Source: Sphingobacteriaceae bacterium GW460-11-11-14-LB5 (GTDB lineage Bacteria; Bacteroidota; Bacteroidia; Sphingobacteriales; Sphingobacteriaceae). From it: 64,000 bases of DNA. The notes below the pieces were generated by a model. It searched no databases. It was given only the letters and a program-made list of their open reading frames with translations, and had not been told where the DNA came from. This document shows, in pieces, positions 1 to 8,356 of this stretch; within the stretch, counting starts at the first letter, position 1; each line of letters starts with the position of its first letter. Where the stretch lies: positions 5,580,001 to 5,644,000 of the forward strand of contig CP021237.1 in assembly GCA_002151545.1 (NCBI GenBank), given 5' to 3'. The position numbers and the translations under genes were made by a program.

Positions 1-465
1 TAAATTTTTTATCACCCGAACTTCTCTTCTATACCAGCGTCTGGATTCAGCCAGATAGTCATAAGAAGCATAAAAATGTTTATATTTTAAAAGTAAGGCC
101 TCAACATTATTGTTGTGAAGCTCTAGCTCCATTTCTTTTTTAATCAGGGAAAGATAATCTTCATGTATGGCCTCATCCCCTTGAATATAGATCATCCAAT
201 CGGTATCCTTACTGATTTCTGCTAAAGCCTTATTGGTTTCGTCGGCAAAAACCCGGCCGCCCTCTCTGATGCTGTCATCCCAAACGGTATCAATAGTCCT
301 GATTTTAGGATCGATGCTTTTAACCATTTCAGAAGTTTCGTCTGAAGAGTTCCCCAGGGCAACAATAAAATCATCACATAAAGGTAATATGGAAAGTATG
401 GCTTCTTTTGCCGGATAATCGTTTACAATTGCATTTCTTAAAAAGGTAAAACCGGTAACTTTCAT
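1..465 (-). CDS. Glycosyltransferase family 2-like protein, 5' part only
   Basis: The first 155 codons of a gene that runs off the left edge of the window. The start ATG is at 465-463 and the frame is open to base 1. The N-terminus MKVTGFTFLRNA, the stretch LCDDFIVALGNSSDETSE and the acidic GDEAIHED motif near residue 108 match the GT-A fold proteins annotated as family 2 glycosyltransferases in Bacteroidota; the acidic motif would bind the metal and sugar nucleotide. No signal peptide is seen, so it should act in the cytoplasm, perhaps in surface polysaccharide synthesis. The acceptor and donor cannot be told. It is divergent from meaB, with 56 bp between the starts. Confidence 0.75.
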   Translation of the reverse strand, partial: MKVTGFTFLRNAIVNDYPAKEAILSILPLCDDFIVALGNSSDETSEMVKSIDPKIRTIDTVWDDSIREGGRVFADETNKALAEISKDTDWMIYIQGDEAIHEDYLSLIKKEMELELHNNNVEALLLKYKHFYASYDYLAESRRWYRREVRVIKNL

Positions 466-521
466 TATAGGTGCTTTGTAGCTGATAATTTTTGTTTATT
501 TGTACAAAGATAGTTTTATTG

Positions 522-1415
522 ATGAATACGCATCTATCCATTTTAAGAGAAGTAAAGGCTGGAAATTACAGGGTTTTGGCAAGGACATTAACCCTTGTCG
601 AAAATAACATTACACCGGCTGATGCGATTTTAAGAGATTTAGATAGTTGGGCTAATGTTCCGGTTTTAGGTATTACAGGGCCTCCAGGTGCAGGTAAAAG
701 TACCCTGGTAAATGCAGTAACCAGCCATTTTGTGGCGAAAGGAATGCACATTGCTATATTGGCCATAGATCCTACCTCTCCATTTAATTTTGGGGCATTG
801 TTAGGCGACCGTATTCGTATGGCTGGGCAATTTAATAATCCAAATGTTTTTATTCGCTCGCTGGCTACGCGTGGCGCTTTAGGGGGTATTTCGGCAAAAA
901 CTATCGAAATGGTTGATGTTTTAAAAGCAGCTAATTTTGACCTGATTATTGTAGAAACTGTTGGCGTAGGACAATCGGAAGTCGAAATTGCCGGACTGGC
1001 TGATAAAACTGTTGTTGTTTTGGTGCCCGAATCTGGCGATGAGGTACAGAATATCAAATCTGGTTTGATGGAGATTGCCGATTGTTTTGTGATAAATAAG
1101 GCTGACAGGGAAGGCGCAGCTATTTTTGCCAATAATTTAAAGAAAATCGTACACCAGGGTATGAAGACTATCCCAATATTAAAAACAGTGGCCGATAAAA
1201 ATACCGGTATTGATGAACTATGTGCATGGATAATCAAACCCCTGACTTCTGATCATAACCGAAGGGCTTTTCTGTTTGCAGAGAAAGCCTGGAGACTCAT
1301 TCAACATGAGAAAATGAGGGGTATAGATAAAAAAAGGCTGCTAGAAAAAGTTCAGGCAGCCTTGAAAGAAGATGATTTTAATATTTATCGTTTTGCTGAT
1401 GAATTTAAAGGTTAA
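522..1415 (+). CDS. meaB: MeaB/ArgK-type GTPase (methylmalonyl-CoA mutase chaperone)
   Basis: A G3E-family P-loop GTPase of 297 aa. Walker A is GPPGAGKS (residues 53-60), followed by the family stretch DPTSPFNFGALLGDRIRM, the ETVGVGQSE switch and the NKAD base-specificity motif. MeaB proteins load and protect adenosylcobalamin in methylmalonyl-CoA mutase; older databases call the family LAO/AO transport ATPase or ArgK. The frame extends upstream to an ATG at 492, but the sequence from 522 (MNTHLSILREVKAGNYR) is where family similarity begins, so I chose 522. No mutase gene is in the window, so the partner lies elsewhere. A 223-aa reading frame on the opposite strand is a shadow. Convergent with the aminopeptidase gene. 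Confidence 0.93.
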   Translation: MNTHLSILREVKAGNYRVLARTLTLVENNITPADAILRDLDSWANVPVLGITGPPGAGKSTLVNAVTSHFVAKGMHIAILAIDPTSPFNFGALLGDRIRMAGQFNNPNVFIRSLATRGALGGISAKTIEMVDVLKAANFDLIIVETVGVGQSEVEIAGLADKTVVVLVPESGDEVQNIKSGLMEIADCFVINKADREGAAIFANNLKKIVHQGMKTIPILKTVADKNTGIDELCAWIIKPLTSDHNRRAFLFAEKAWRLIQHEKMRGIDKKRLLEKVQAALKEDDFNIYRFADEFKG

Positions 1416-1462
1416 TCGATTAGTTATTATCAATTAACTGTAAACTACCAACTGAGAATTGA

Positions 1463-2752
1463 TTAACTGTTCATGATATCCTCAATTTCTTCAGCTTCTA
1501 GTGGGATATCGGCCATTAAATCTATATTTCCATTTCCGGTGATCAGAATATTATTTTCTAAACGGATACCCAAACCTTCCTCCGGAATATAAATGCCTGG
1601 TTCAACTGTAAGGATGTTGCCATTAGCAAATGGCGTATATCTTCCAGCAAAGTCATGTACATCGATGCCTAGGTGATGCGAATTGCCGTGCATAAAATAT
1701 TTTTTATAAGCTGGCCAGGCTGCGGTTTGATTCTTCACGTCTGCTGTAGAAATAAGTCCAAGATTAACCAGTTGCTCCGTCATAATTTCACCAACCTGCT
1801 CGTGGTAAGTATTCCATATGGTCCCTTCGCCAATTAATTTAATCGACTCCTTCATCACGTGCAATACGGCATTGTAAACATCCTTTTGTCTTTGCGTAAA
1901 ACGGCCATTAACAGGGATAGAACGACTCATATCTGCATTGTAATTGGCATATTCAGCGCCAAAATCGAAAAGTATCACGTCGCCATCTTTACATTCCTGA
2001 TTATTATCGTTGTAATGAAGGATATTAGCATTGTGGCCAGAAGCAATAATAGGGGTATAGGCATGGCCTGTTCCACCCTGGCGGATAAACTCGTGTATAA
2101 TCTCCGCTTCAATTTCATATTCTTTAACACCGGGCTTTGTAAATTTTAATACCCTGATAAAAGCATCACGGGTTATTGCCGAAGCCTTTTTTGTTAATTC
2201 GATTTCAACATCTGATTTAACTGCGCGTAAATTTCGCATGATAGGTGCCGAACGTTCATAATGATGTAAGGGGTACTTTGCCCTCATTTTCTCAATGAAA
2301 CGAATGTCACGATAAGGAACTTCGTGAGCATACCGGTCATTTTCATTCGTATTTAAATAAATATGTTCAGCATAGTTTACAATACTATGGAGTATGTTGT
2401 CAAAATCTTCTAACCAGTATACCGCTTGAATACCTGATGCCGCTTTTGCTTGCTCTTTGGTATACTTGTATCCTTCCCAAACTTTAATGTAATCGTTAGT
2501 CTGTCTTAAAAACAGGACTTCTCTGTACAATGGATTAGGACAATCGGGGAATAATAGCAAAATTGTTTGTTCCTGATCAATTCCGGATAAATAAAATAAA
2601 TCAGGATTTTGCTTAAAAATAAAGTTCTGATCGCCACTTCTAGGGAATTCATCACTTGAATTGAATATAGCTAATGAGTTGTTTTTTAGGTGTTTAGTGA
2701 AATTATTTCGATTTAAAATAAATAATGACTGATTGATGGTAGGATATTTCAT
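1463..2752 (-). CDS. pepP: Xaa-Pro aminopeptidase (M24 family, aminopeptidase P)
   Basis: A 429-aa cytoplasmic metallopeptidase that removes N-terminal residues preceding proline. An N-terminal aminopeptidase-P domain (about residues 1-165) is followed by the M24 'pita bread' catalytic domain. Metal-ligand regions are visible in order: DFGAEYANYNADMSRS (two Asp), HGNSHHLGIDVHD (His), EPGIYI (Glu) and RLENNILIT (Glu). The length is normal for bacterial aminopeptidase P. It starts at an ATG (2752-2750) and is divergent from the OmpA gene, with 171 bp between. Convergent with meaB with a 47-bp gap that contains a near direct repeat (TTAACTGT twice) but no clear terminator. Confidence 0.93.
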   Translation of the reverse strand: MKYPTINQSLFILNRNNFTKHLKNNSLAIFNSSDEFPRSGDQNFIFKQNPDLFYLSGIDQEQTILLLFPDCPNPLYREVLFLRQTNDYIKVWEGYKYTKEQAKAASGIQAVYWLEDFDNILHSIVNYAEHIYLNTNENDRYAHEVPYRDIRFIEKMRAKYPLHHYERSAPIMRNLRAVKSDVEIELTKKASAITRDAFIRVLKFTKPGVKEYEIEAEIIHEFIRQGGTGHAYTPIIASGHNANILHYNDNNQECKDGDVILFDFGAEYANYNADMSRSIPVNGRFTQRQKDVYNAVLHVMKESIKLIGEGTIWNTYHEQVGEIMTEQLVNLGLISTADVKNQTAAWPAYKKYFMHGNSHHLGIDVHDFAGRYTPFANGNILTVEPGIYIPEEGLGIRLENNILITGNGNIDLMADIPLEAEEIEDIMNS

Positions 2753-2837
2753 GAAAATGGTATTTTTATATGGGTAATGGCCAAATGTAATAAAATGATT
2801 AATTACTGTGAAGTTTGGAACGGAGTTTGTATAAAAG

Positions 2838-2867
2838 TTTGAAAATTTAAAATTTTGTTTAATTTTG
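2838..2867 (+). promoter_or_regulatory. Bacteroidota-type promoter of the OmpA gene
   Basis: A -33 box TTTG at 2838-2841 and a perfect -7 box TAATTTTG (TAnnTTTG consensus) at 2860-2867, separated by 18 bp. The predicted start of transcription near 2873-2876 leaves a leader of about 50 nt before the ATG at 2924. This fits a strongly expressed outer-membrane protein gene. The match to the consensus is seen; activity is inferred. Confidence 0.65.
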
Positions 2868-2923
2868 CGATTACTAAAAAATTAATCAATTAAATTGTTT
2901 AACCCTTAAAAAAGAAAAAGATT

Positions 2924-4267
2924 ATGAATTATTCTACTTTAAAGAAAAGTGTTGCACTTTCTTTAGTGGCATTAACAGGAGTAGCTTCTCTTGCTGTCGC
3001 TCAAGATGCACCTGCAACAACTTCTGCTACCAAGGTATTTGGTGGTAGAGGACAGTACAGAACTTGGTCTATCGGTGTACATGGTGGTGTTTTAATGCCA
3101 GTTGTTGCTATCGGTGGTTCAAATGACTTTAACAGATGGGATGCTAACTTAGGCTACGGCTTAAACATCCGTAAACAATTAGGTCACTCTTTCGGTTTAG
3201 AATTAAACGGAACACGTGGTAAACTTTCAGGTACTAATGAAGGAATCACTTCAGCTGTAAAAGATTTCGAAACTGAATTGCAATATGCAGTAGATTTACG
3301 TGGTGTTGTAAATGTAGGTTCAATCGATTTCTTACGTCGTGAGAATTCAGTAGGTTTCTTCTTAACAGCTGGTGCTGGTATGTTAGCTTATGCTCCAAAA
3401 ATCACTACCGCATCTGGTGGAGTTATTGACTGGAAAGGTAAAGCTATTGGTCCTATTGATGACAGACATGACGCTAAAGATTACGTAAAAGGTTTCTATA
3501 TTCCAGTTGGTGCTGGTGTTAAATTCAAAGTTTCTGAGCGTGTTAACTTTAACTTAGGTTACACCATGAACTTTGTTGACGCTGATAACGTTGATGGAGT
3601 TTATGCAAAAGGCGAAAGTAAAGATAAATTCTCTTACGGTTATGCTGGTTTAGAATTCTCTTTAGGTTCTTCTGCTAAACCAAGTTTAGAGTGGACTAAC
3701 CCATTAGCTACTATGTACGATGAGTTAAAAGATCCAACTTTACGTCAAGAAGTTGAAGCATTGAAAAACCGTGTTTCTGCTGTTGAAAAATCTGTTGAAG
3801 ATTTGAAAAAAGATACTGACGGTGACGGTGTTGCTGATCAATTCGATAAATGCCCAGGAACTCCTGCTGGTACTGCTGTTGATGGTTCAGGTTGTCCTCT
3901 TCCAAAACCAGCTCCAGTTGATTCAGTTGCTTCTAATGTAACTGGTTTCGAAAAAATTGGTTTTGATTTCAACTCTTCAGTTTTAAAAACTGAGTCTTAC
4001 CCTACTTTAGATAAATTATCTTCAGTGTTACGTGAAAACGGTGGTAAAGTAACTGTAAACGGTTACGCTTCAAGCGAAGGTACTGCTGCATATAACTTGA
4101 AATTATCTAAAGACAGAGCTAACTCTGTTAAAACTTACTTAGTAAACTCTGGCGTTAACGCTAGTCAAGTTGCTACTAAAGGTAATGGTGAAGCTAATCC
4201 AATTGCTTCTAACGATACTGAAGAAGGTCGTATCCAAAACCGTCGTGTTGAAACTGCTAGAAACTAG
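2924..4267 (+). CDS. OmpA-family outer-membrane porin with thrombospondin-3 linker
   Basis: A 447-aa secreted protein. Residues 1-26 form a signal peptide ending at AVAQ. About residues 35-250 look like an outer-membrane beta barrel, rich in alternating aromatic/Gly segments. A short coiled segment (KNRVSAVEKSVEDLKKD) leads to a thrombospondin type 3 calcium repeat, DTDGDGVADQFDKCPGTPAG (about residue 297). Residues 335-447 are the OmpA C-terminal peptidoglycan-binding domain, ending in the NRRVE signature. It should anchor the outer membrane to peptidoglycan. Codon use is strongly biased (GGT, GCT, TTA, AAA), as expected for an abundant protein. It has its own promoter and its own terminator, so it is monocistronic. 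Confidence 0.93.
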   Translation: MNYSTLKKSVALSLVALTGVASLAVAQDAPATTSATKVFGGRGQYRTWSIGVHGGVLMPVVAIGGSNDFNRWDANLGYGLNIRKQLGHSFGLELNGTRGKLSGTNEGITSAVKDFETELQYAVDLRGVVNVGSIDFLRRENSVGFFLTAGAGMLAYAPKITTASGGVIDWKGKAIGPIDDRHDAKDYVKGFYIPVGAGVKFKVSERVNFNLGYTMNFVDADNVDGVYAKGESKDKFSYGYAGLEFSLGSSAKPSLEWTNPLATMYDELKDPTLRQEVEALKNRVSAVEKSVEDLKKDTDGDGVADQFDKCPGTPAGTAVDGSGCPLPKPAPVDSVASNVTGFEKIGFDFNSSVLKTESYPTLDKLSSVLRENGGKVTVNGYASSEGTAAYNLKLSKDRANSVKTYLVNSGVNASQVATKGNGEANPIASNDTEEGRIQNRRVETARN

Positions 4268-4290
4268 TATTTCAATATAAGATTTAGAAA

Positions 4291-4318
4291 AGTCCCGATG
4301 AAAATCGGGACTTTTTTT
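4291..4318 (+). terminator. Rho-independent terminator after the OmpA gene
   Basis: A perfect 9-bp stem AGTCCCGAT/ATCGGGACT with a 4-nt loop, followed by seven T residues. The same stem occurs after the cold-shock gene (63,581) and its CCCGAT/ATCGGG core after htrA. Confidence 0.92.
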
Positions 4319-4361
4319 ATGCCTTTTAATTTTCTGTGTTAAGCTTTTTAGCTAAGTTTGC

Positions 4362-4502
4362 ATGATGTACTTCTTTAGAAAAAAGGATCCTAAAAGGCCA
4401 AATAATATCAATCTGAGAATCATGCATTTTATTAATGCATTGGCTATCTTAATTTTTCTTGCAGGTATCATCTATAAGCTTATTCAGTGGCTTGCCAAAT
4501 AA
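4362..4502 (+). CDS. 46-aa single-span membrane protein
   Basis: A short frame that is easy to miss. It encodes 46 aa starting MMYFFRKKDPKR, a basic cytoplasmic N-terminus, followed by one hydrophobic span (INALAILIFLAGIIYKLI) and ending QWLAK. It stops 10 bp before the ridA start, so it is probably translated from the same transcript as ridA. The positive-inside arrangement and position directly ahead of a conserved gene support a real gene; I recall similar short proteins next to ridA in Bacteroidota but cannot confirm this here. Function unknown. It is the reason the ridA start should not be taken further upstream. Confidence 0.6.
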   Translation: MMYFFRKKDPKRPNNINLRIMHFINALAILIFLAGIIYKLIQWLAK

Positions 4503-4512
4503 CCCAAATTGT

Positions 4513-4893
4513 ATGAAACAAATTATTAAAACAACGAATGCTCCAGCTCCAATTGGACCATATAGCCAGGCTGTACAAGCTGGAAACTTTTTATTCGTAT
4601 CAGGCCAGGTGGCCATTAATCCCGAAAGTGGAGAACTAAACATTGGTAATATTGAAGAAGAAACACATCAGGTCATGCGTAACCTTAAAGCCGTTTTGCT
4701 TGAGGCGGGCCTAACTTTCGATAACGTAGTAAAGTCTACCATCTTCTTAAGCGATATGGGTACCTTTGCGCAGGTAAACGAAGTTTACGGACAATACTTT
4801 ACAGCTGATTTTCCAGCCCGCGAAACGGTTCAGGTTTCGGTATTGCCTAAAAATGTTAATGTAGAAATCTCTGTAATTGCCATTGTAGGCTAA
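4513..4893 (+). CDS. ridA: RidA family enamine/imine deaminase
   Basis: A 126-aa cytoplasmic trimeric deaminase that hydrolyses reactive 2-aminoacrylate and related enamines released by PLP enzymes. Family features: NAPAPIGPYSQAV near the N-terminus, FVSGQVAINPESGEL, and PARETVQVSVLP, whose Arg103 binds the substrate carboxylate. The final EISVIAIVG is typical. The frame is open upstream to 4459, but that stretch overlaps the 46-aa membrane protein gene and has no family similarity, so the ATG at 4513 is chosen. The next gene starts 2 bp after the stop, so ridA, the EamA permease and recG likely form one operon. Confidence 0.94.
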   Translation: MKQIIKTTNAPAPIGPYSQAVQAGNFLFVSGQVAINPESGELNIGNIEEETHQVMRNLKAVLLEAGLTFDNVVKSTIFLSDMGTFAQVNEVYGQYFTADFPARETVQVSVLPKNVNVEISVIAIVG

Positions 4894-4895
4894 TT

Positions 4896-5798
4896 TTGAC
4901 GGAAAGCAAAAGCAAATATTTTATAGCGGGCATTGTTCCTTACATAATCTGGGGAACAATGTCTGTGCCTTTGCGTAACATAAAAGGTTTTCCGCCACAC
5001 GAAATTTTATACTACAGGATATTTATTTCCATTATCGTGGTTTGGGCTACCATTCTTTTATTCAGAAGGAAAGCCTTACAAAATGATTTGAATTTATTAA
5101 AATCATTAAACACCCGCCAGAAAACCAGACTATTGCTGCTTACCATCGTGTCATCATTTCTGATAACCGGAAACTGGTTCACCTACATTTATGCGGTAAA
5201 TAGTGTGAGTTTAAAGGCCGCAGCCTTTGCCTATATGGTGTGCCCGCTATTAACTGCGCTCTGTGGATTTATCATTCTAAAAGAACAATTAACCAAGGCT
5301 AAAATTATTGCCCTGATTATTGCATTTATAAGCATCATCCTATTGGCAACAGGCTCTTTACACGAAGTCATGTGGGCCATTATCATCGCCTCTTTTTATG
5401 CGCTATATGTTATTGTGCTAAAAGTGATTAAAGATGTAGATAAGTTTAACTTTTTAGGCGTTCAGTTAATTTTATCAGGGTTAATGATGCTGCCTTTGTA
5501 TTTTTTAAACGCTGCACCTTTTCCTACTGAAACCTTCTTTTGGGCACATATATTTTTGATTGCCATTGTGTTTACCATTATTCCGCTCTTCTTAAATTCC
5601 TATGCCCTGTTGGGCATGCCTTCGTCTGCCCTGGGTATTTTAATCTATCTCAATCCTATAGTTGCTTTTACAGTAGCATTTTTTTACTTTAAGGAAAAAA
5701 TAGATCTGCACCAACTTTTCGCCTATTTGCTTTTGCTGTTATCGATCGTTATTTTTAATGCGGCTTTGCTAAAGAGTGTTGTTTACAAGAAACAGTAA
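4896..5798 (+). CDS. EamA/RarD-like permease
   Basis: A 300-aa inner-membrane protein with about ten hydrophobic spans arranged as two EamA repeats. The N-terminal KYFIAGIVPYIIWGTMSVPLRNI and HEILYYRIFISIIVVW resemble RarD (drug/metabolite transporter superfamily). The substrate is unknown; relatives export amino acids or small metabolites. The start is a TTG at 4896, 2 bp after the ridA stop, which fits translational coupling; no ATG is found near. It ends 6 bp before recG. Confidence 0.85.
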   Translation: MTESKSKYFIAGIVPYIIWGTMSVPLRNIKGFPPHEILYYRIFISIIVVWATILLFRRKALQNDLNLLKSLNTRQKTRLLLLTIVSSFLITGNWFTYIYAVNSVSLKAAAFAYMVCPLLTALCGFIILKEQLTKAKIIALIIAFISIILLATGSLHEVMWAIIIASFYALYVIVLKVIKDVDKFNFLGVQLILSGLMMLPLYFLNAAPFPTETFFWAHIFLIAIVFTIIPLFLNSYALLGMPSSALGILIYLNPIVAFTVAFFYFKEKIDLHQLFAYLLLLLSIVIFNAALLKSVVYKKQ

Positions 5799-5804
5799 AA
5801 TATT

Positions 5805-7910
5805 TTGTTTAATTCGGTATTAGATACACCTGTTGAGTTTTTGAAAGGCGTTGGGCCAAGTCGTGCCGATGTTTTAAAAAAGGATCTCGGCCTGTTCACT
5901 TATCAGGATATGCTGGCACATTATCCGTTCAGGTATATCGACCGTACAAAATATTTCAAGATTAACCAGATCAATCCTGATTCGCAGTATATTCAGATTA
6001 TCGGGCGGGTAATCAGTAAAAAAGTAATCGGCGATAAAAGAGCAAAGCGCATTATTGCTGTTTTTAAAGATGAGACCGGAATCATGGAACTGGTTTGGTT
6101 CCAGAGTTTAAAATGGGTTGATGATAATATCACCGTTGGCACTGCTTATGTAGCTTTTGGTAAACCTAGCATCTTTAACGGAACATTCAGCATCTCACAT
6201 CCTGAAATGGAGCTGTATCAGCGCAAACAGGTGGGAAGAGGTAATTTAACCTTGCAGCCGGTTTATAACTCAACAGAGAAGCTTAAAAAGTTTAATCTCG
6301 ATTCAAAAGGCTTACAACGTTTAATCGCCGGCCTGTTGGATCAGATTATTCCTCAGGTTCCAGAAAATTTACCTCCATACATTATTGATAAGTATCAGCT
6401 GCCAGATAAAAGACTGGCCTTGCTGAATATTCATTTTCCTAAAAATCAGCAGGATTTAAGCGCTGCGGAAAGACGCCTTAAATTTGAGGAATTGTTCTTC
6501 ATCCAATTGCAGCTTTTACACAATAAACATTTGCGCCAGTTAAAGTTTAAAGGCGTAACTTTTGAAAAAGTTGGCGAAAAAGTAAACCGTTTTTATAACG
6601 AGTTTTTGCCCTTTGAATTAACGAATGCCCAAAAACGGGTAGTTAAGGAAATCAGAATTGATACCCAACGGGGCGTACAAATGAACCGGCTTGTTCAAGG
6701 CGACGTAGGGAGTGGTAAAACTGCTGTTGCACTAATGAGTATGCTTTTGGCAAATGACAACGGCTATCAGGCTTGTATGATGGCGCCTACGGAGATTTTA
6801 GCCCGTCAGCACTATGCATCTATCACATCGCTGGTAACTGACGACCTGGTGCGTGTTGCCATCCTTACAGGAAACACTAAAAAGAAGGAGCGCACGATTT
6901 TGCATGAGCAATTGGAGAGTGGGGAAATCGATATTCTGATCGGAACACATGCCCTGATTGAGGATAAGGTTCAGTTTAGGAATCTGGGGCTGGTTGTAAT
7001 TGATGAACAACACCGTTTTGGTGTGGAGCAACGCGCTAAACTTTGGCGGAAAAATATCATTCCACCACATATTCTCGTGATGACCGCTACACCCATTCCG
7101 CGCACTTTGGCCATGACCTTATATGGTGATCTTGATGTTTCGATCATCGACGAATTACCTGCGGGTAGAAAACCCATAGAAACCAAACACCTTTTTGAAG
7201 GCCAACGTCTCAGGATGTTTGGTTTTATGAAGCAGGAAATTGCCAAAGGCAGGCAGGTTTATATTGTTTATCCTTTAATTAAAGAAAGCGAGAAATTAGA
7301 TCTTTTACATCTCGAAGCGGGCATTGAGCAGCTGAGTTATCAGTTTCCTAGACCGGATTACCAAATGAGTATTGTTCATGGACAAATGCCCAATGCGGAT
7401 AAACAGTTCGAAATGCAGCAGTTTATTGATGGTAAAAGCCAGATTATGGTGGCTACAACCGTAATAGAGGTGGGCGTAAATGTGCCTAATGCTTCGGTTA
7501 TGGTCATCGAAAATGCCGAAAGGTTTGGGCTTTCACAGCTCCATCAGTTGCGCGGTAGAGTAGGCCGTGGGGCAGAACAGTCTTTCTGTATATTAATGAG
7601 TGGGAATAAACTGAGTAAAGAGGGCAAGATCCGCTTAGAAACAATGGTAAGGACCAACAATGGTTTCGAAATATCAGAAATAGATTTACAGCTCCGTGGT
7701 CCTGGCGATATTACCGGAACACAACAAAGCGGTGTTTTAGATCTGAAGCTTGCCGACCTGGCCAAAGACCAGATTATTTTATCTGAAGCACGGAACACCG
7801 TAATTGCTCTTTTTGAAGACGATCCGCAACTGGCAAAACCCGAAAACGCAATCTTAAAAGCCTACCTGCAAAAGTTAGAAAGAGGTATTTCTTTCGACAA
7901 GATCAGTTAA
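5805..7910 (+). CDS. recG: ATP-dependent DNA helicase RecG
   Basis: A 701-aa monomeric helicase that regresses stalled forks and processes recombination intermediates. Order: wedge/OB domain (about residues 1-260, with helix-hairpin text VGPSRADVLKKDLG), helicase motif I GDVGSGKT (299-306), motif II as the RecG-specific DEQHRFG, motif III TATPIPRTL, then motifs IV-VI in the C-terminal lobe (TTVIEVGVNVPNA, QLRGRVGRG). The C-terminal ending ILKAYLQKLERG is the RecG fork-binding region. The start is a TTG at 5805; the first ATG would cut into the wedge domain. It is the last gene of the ridA operon. Confidence 0.96.
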   Translation: MFNSVLDTPVEFLKGVGPSRADVLKKDLGLFTYQDMLAHYPFRYIDRTKYFKINQINPDSQYIQIIGRVISKKVIGDKRAKRIIAVFKDETGIMELVWFQSLKWVDDNITVGTAYVAFGKPSIFNGTFSISHPEMELYQRKQVGRGNLTLQPVYNSTEKLKKFNLDSKGLQRLIAGLLDQIIPQVPENLPPYIIDKYQLPDKRLALLNIHFPKNQQDLSAAERRLKFEELFFIQLQLLHNKHLRQLKFKGVTFEKVGEKVNRFYNEFLPFELTNAQKRVVKEIRIDTQRGVQMNRLVQGDVGSGKTAVALMSMLLANDNGYQACMMAPTEILARQHYASITSLVTDDLVRVAILTGNTKKKERTILHEQLESGEIDILIGTHALIEDKVQFRNLGLVVIDEQHRFGVEQRAKLWRKNIIPPHILVMTATPIPRTLAMTLYGDLDVSIIDELPAGRKPIETKHLFEGQRLRMFGFMKQEIAKGRQVYIVYPLIKESEKLDLLHLEAGIEQLSYQFPRPDYQMSIVHGQMPNADKQFEMQQFIDGKSQIMVATTVIEVGVNVPNASVMVIENAERFGLSQLHQLRGRVGRGAEQSFCILMSGNKLSKEGKIRLETMVRTNNGFEISEIDLQLRGPGDITGTQQSGVLDLKLADLAKDQIILSEARNTVIALFEDDPQLAKPENAILKAYLQKLERGISFDKIS

Positions 7911-8356
7911 CGCGCCAAATCCACAAATTTTCTCCTTATTTGCAATAACATTTAGTAGTGTATTATTTGTACTACTTTGCGTAGTTGTGTAATTGTTTTT
8001 TTACGATTCAGCCCCTTATAATTATTATTCTACCCCCTTTTTTAATTTTCTAATATTCCTATCTTGCGTGTAACCAAATATGAAATGTTGAGCCGGCAAG
8101 TCCAAAACTGGGTATGTCGTACACAGTGATTTTCATTCCCTGAAAATTGTTTTTAAGTAGTTATGAGGGATTTCATATGGTTAATGATGATTTGTTGATA
8201 TAATCGGAAAGGGCCTTAATTTTTTGATGTTAATGTGGTGTAAATGATTATATCAATAAGTCATGTTTAAATGATTTGTTTAAAGACAATTCAATATTAC
8301 TGAAGTGTATTAAATTATCATACAACTATTATCTAACCAAAATAAATTGAAAAACT
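7911..8356. other. Non-coding 446 bp ahead of susC
   Basis: No coding potential seen on either strand. A 9-bp stem with two G-T pairs at 7954-7976, 43 bp after the recG stop, followed by only two further T residues, may end the recG transcript weakly. A perfect 11-bp inverted repeat, TTGATATAATC (8195-8205) and GATTATATCAA (8246-8256), lies about 100 bp ahead of susC. I could not find a convincing TAnnTTTG promoter close to susC. Confidence 0.5.

Noticed and set aside
566..1237. 223-aa open frame opposite meaB
   Set aside because: It mirrors the meaB codons, has Ser/Ile-rich unnatural composition, and no family; it is an antisense shadow.
4459..4512. N-terminal extension of ridA
   Set aside because: Overlaps the 46-aa membrane protein gene in another frame and has no RidA similarity.
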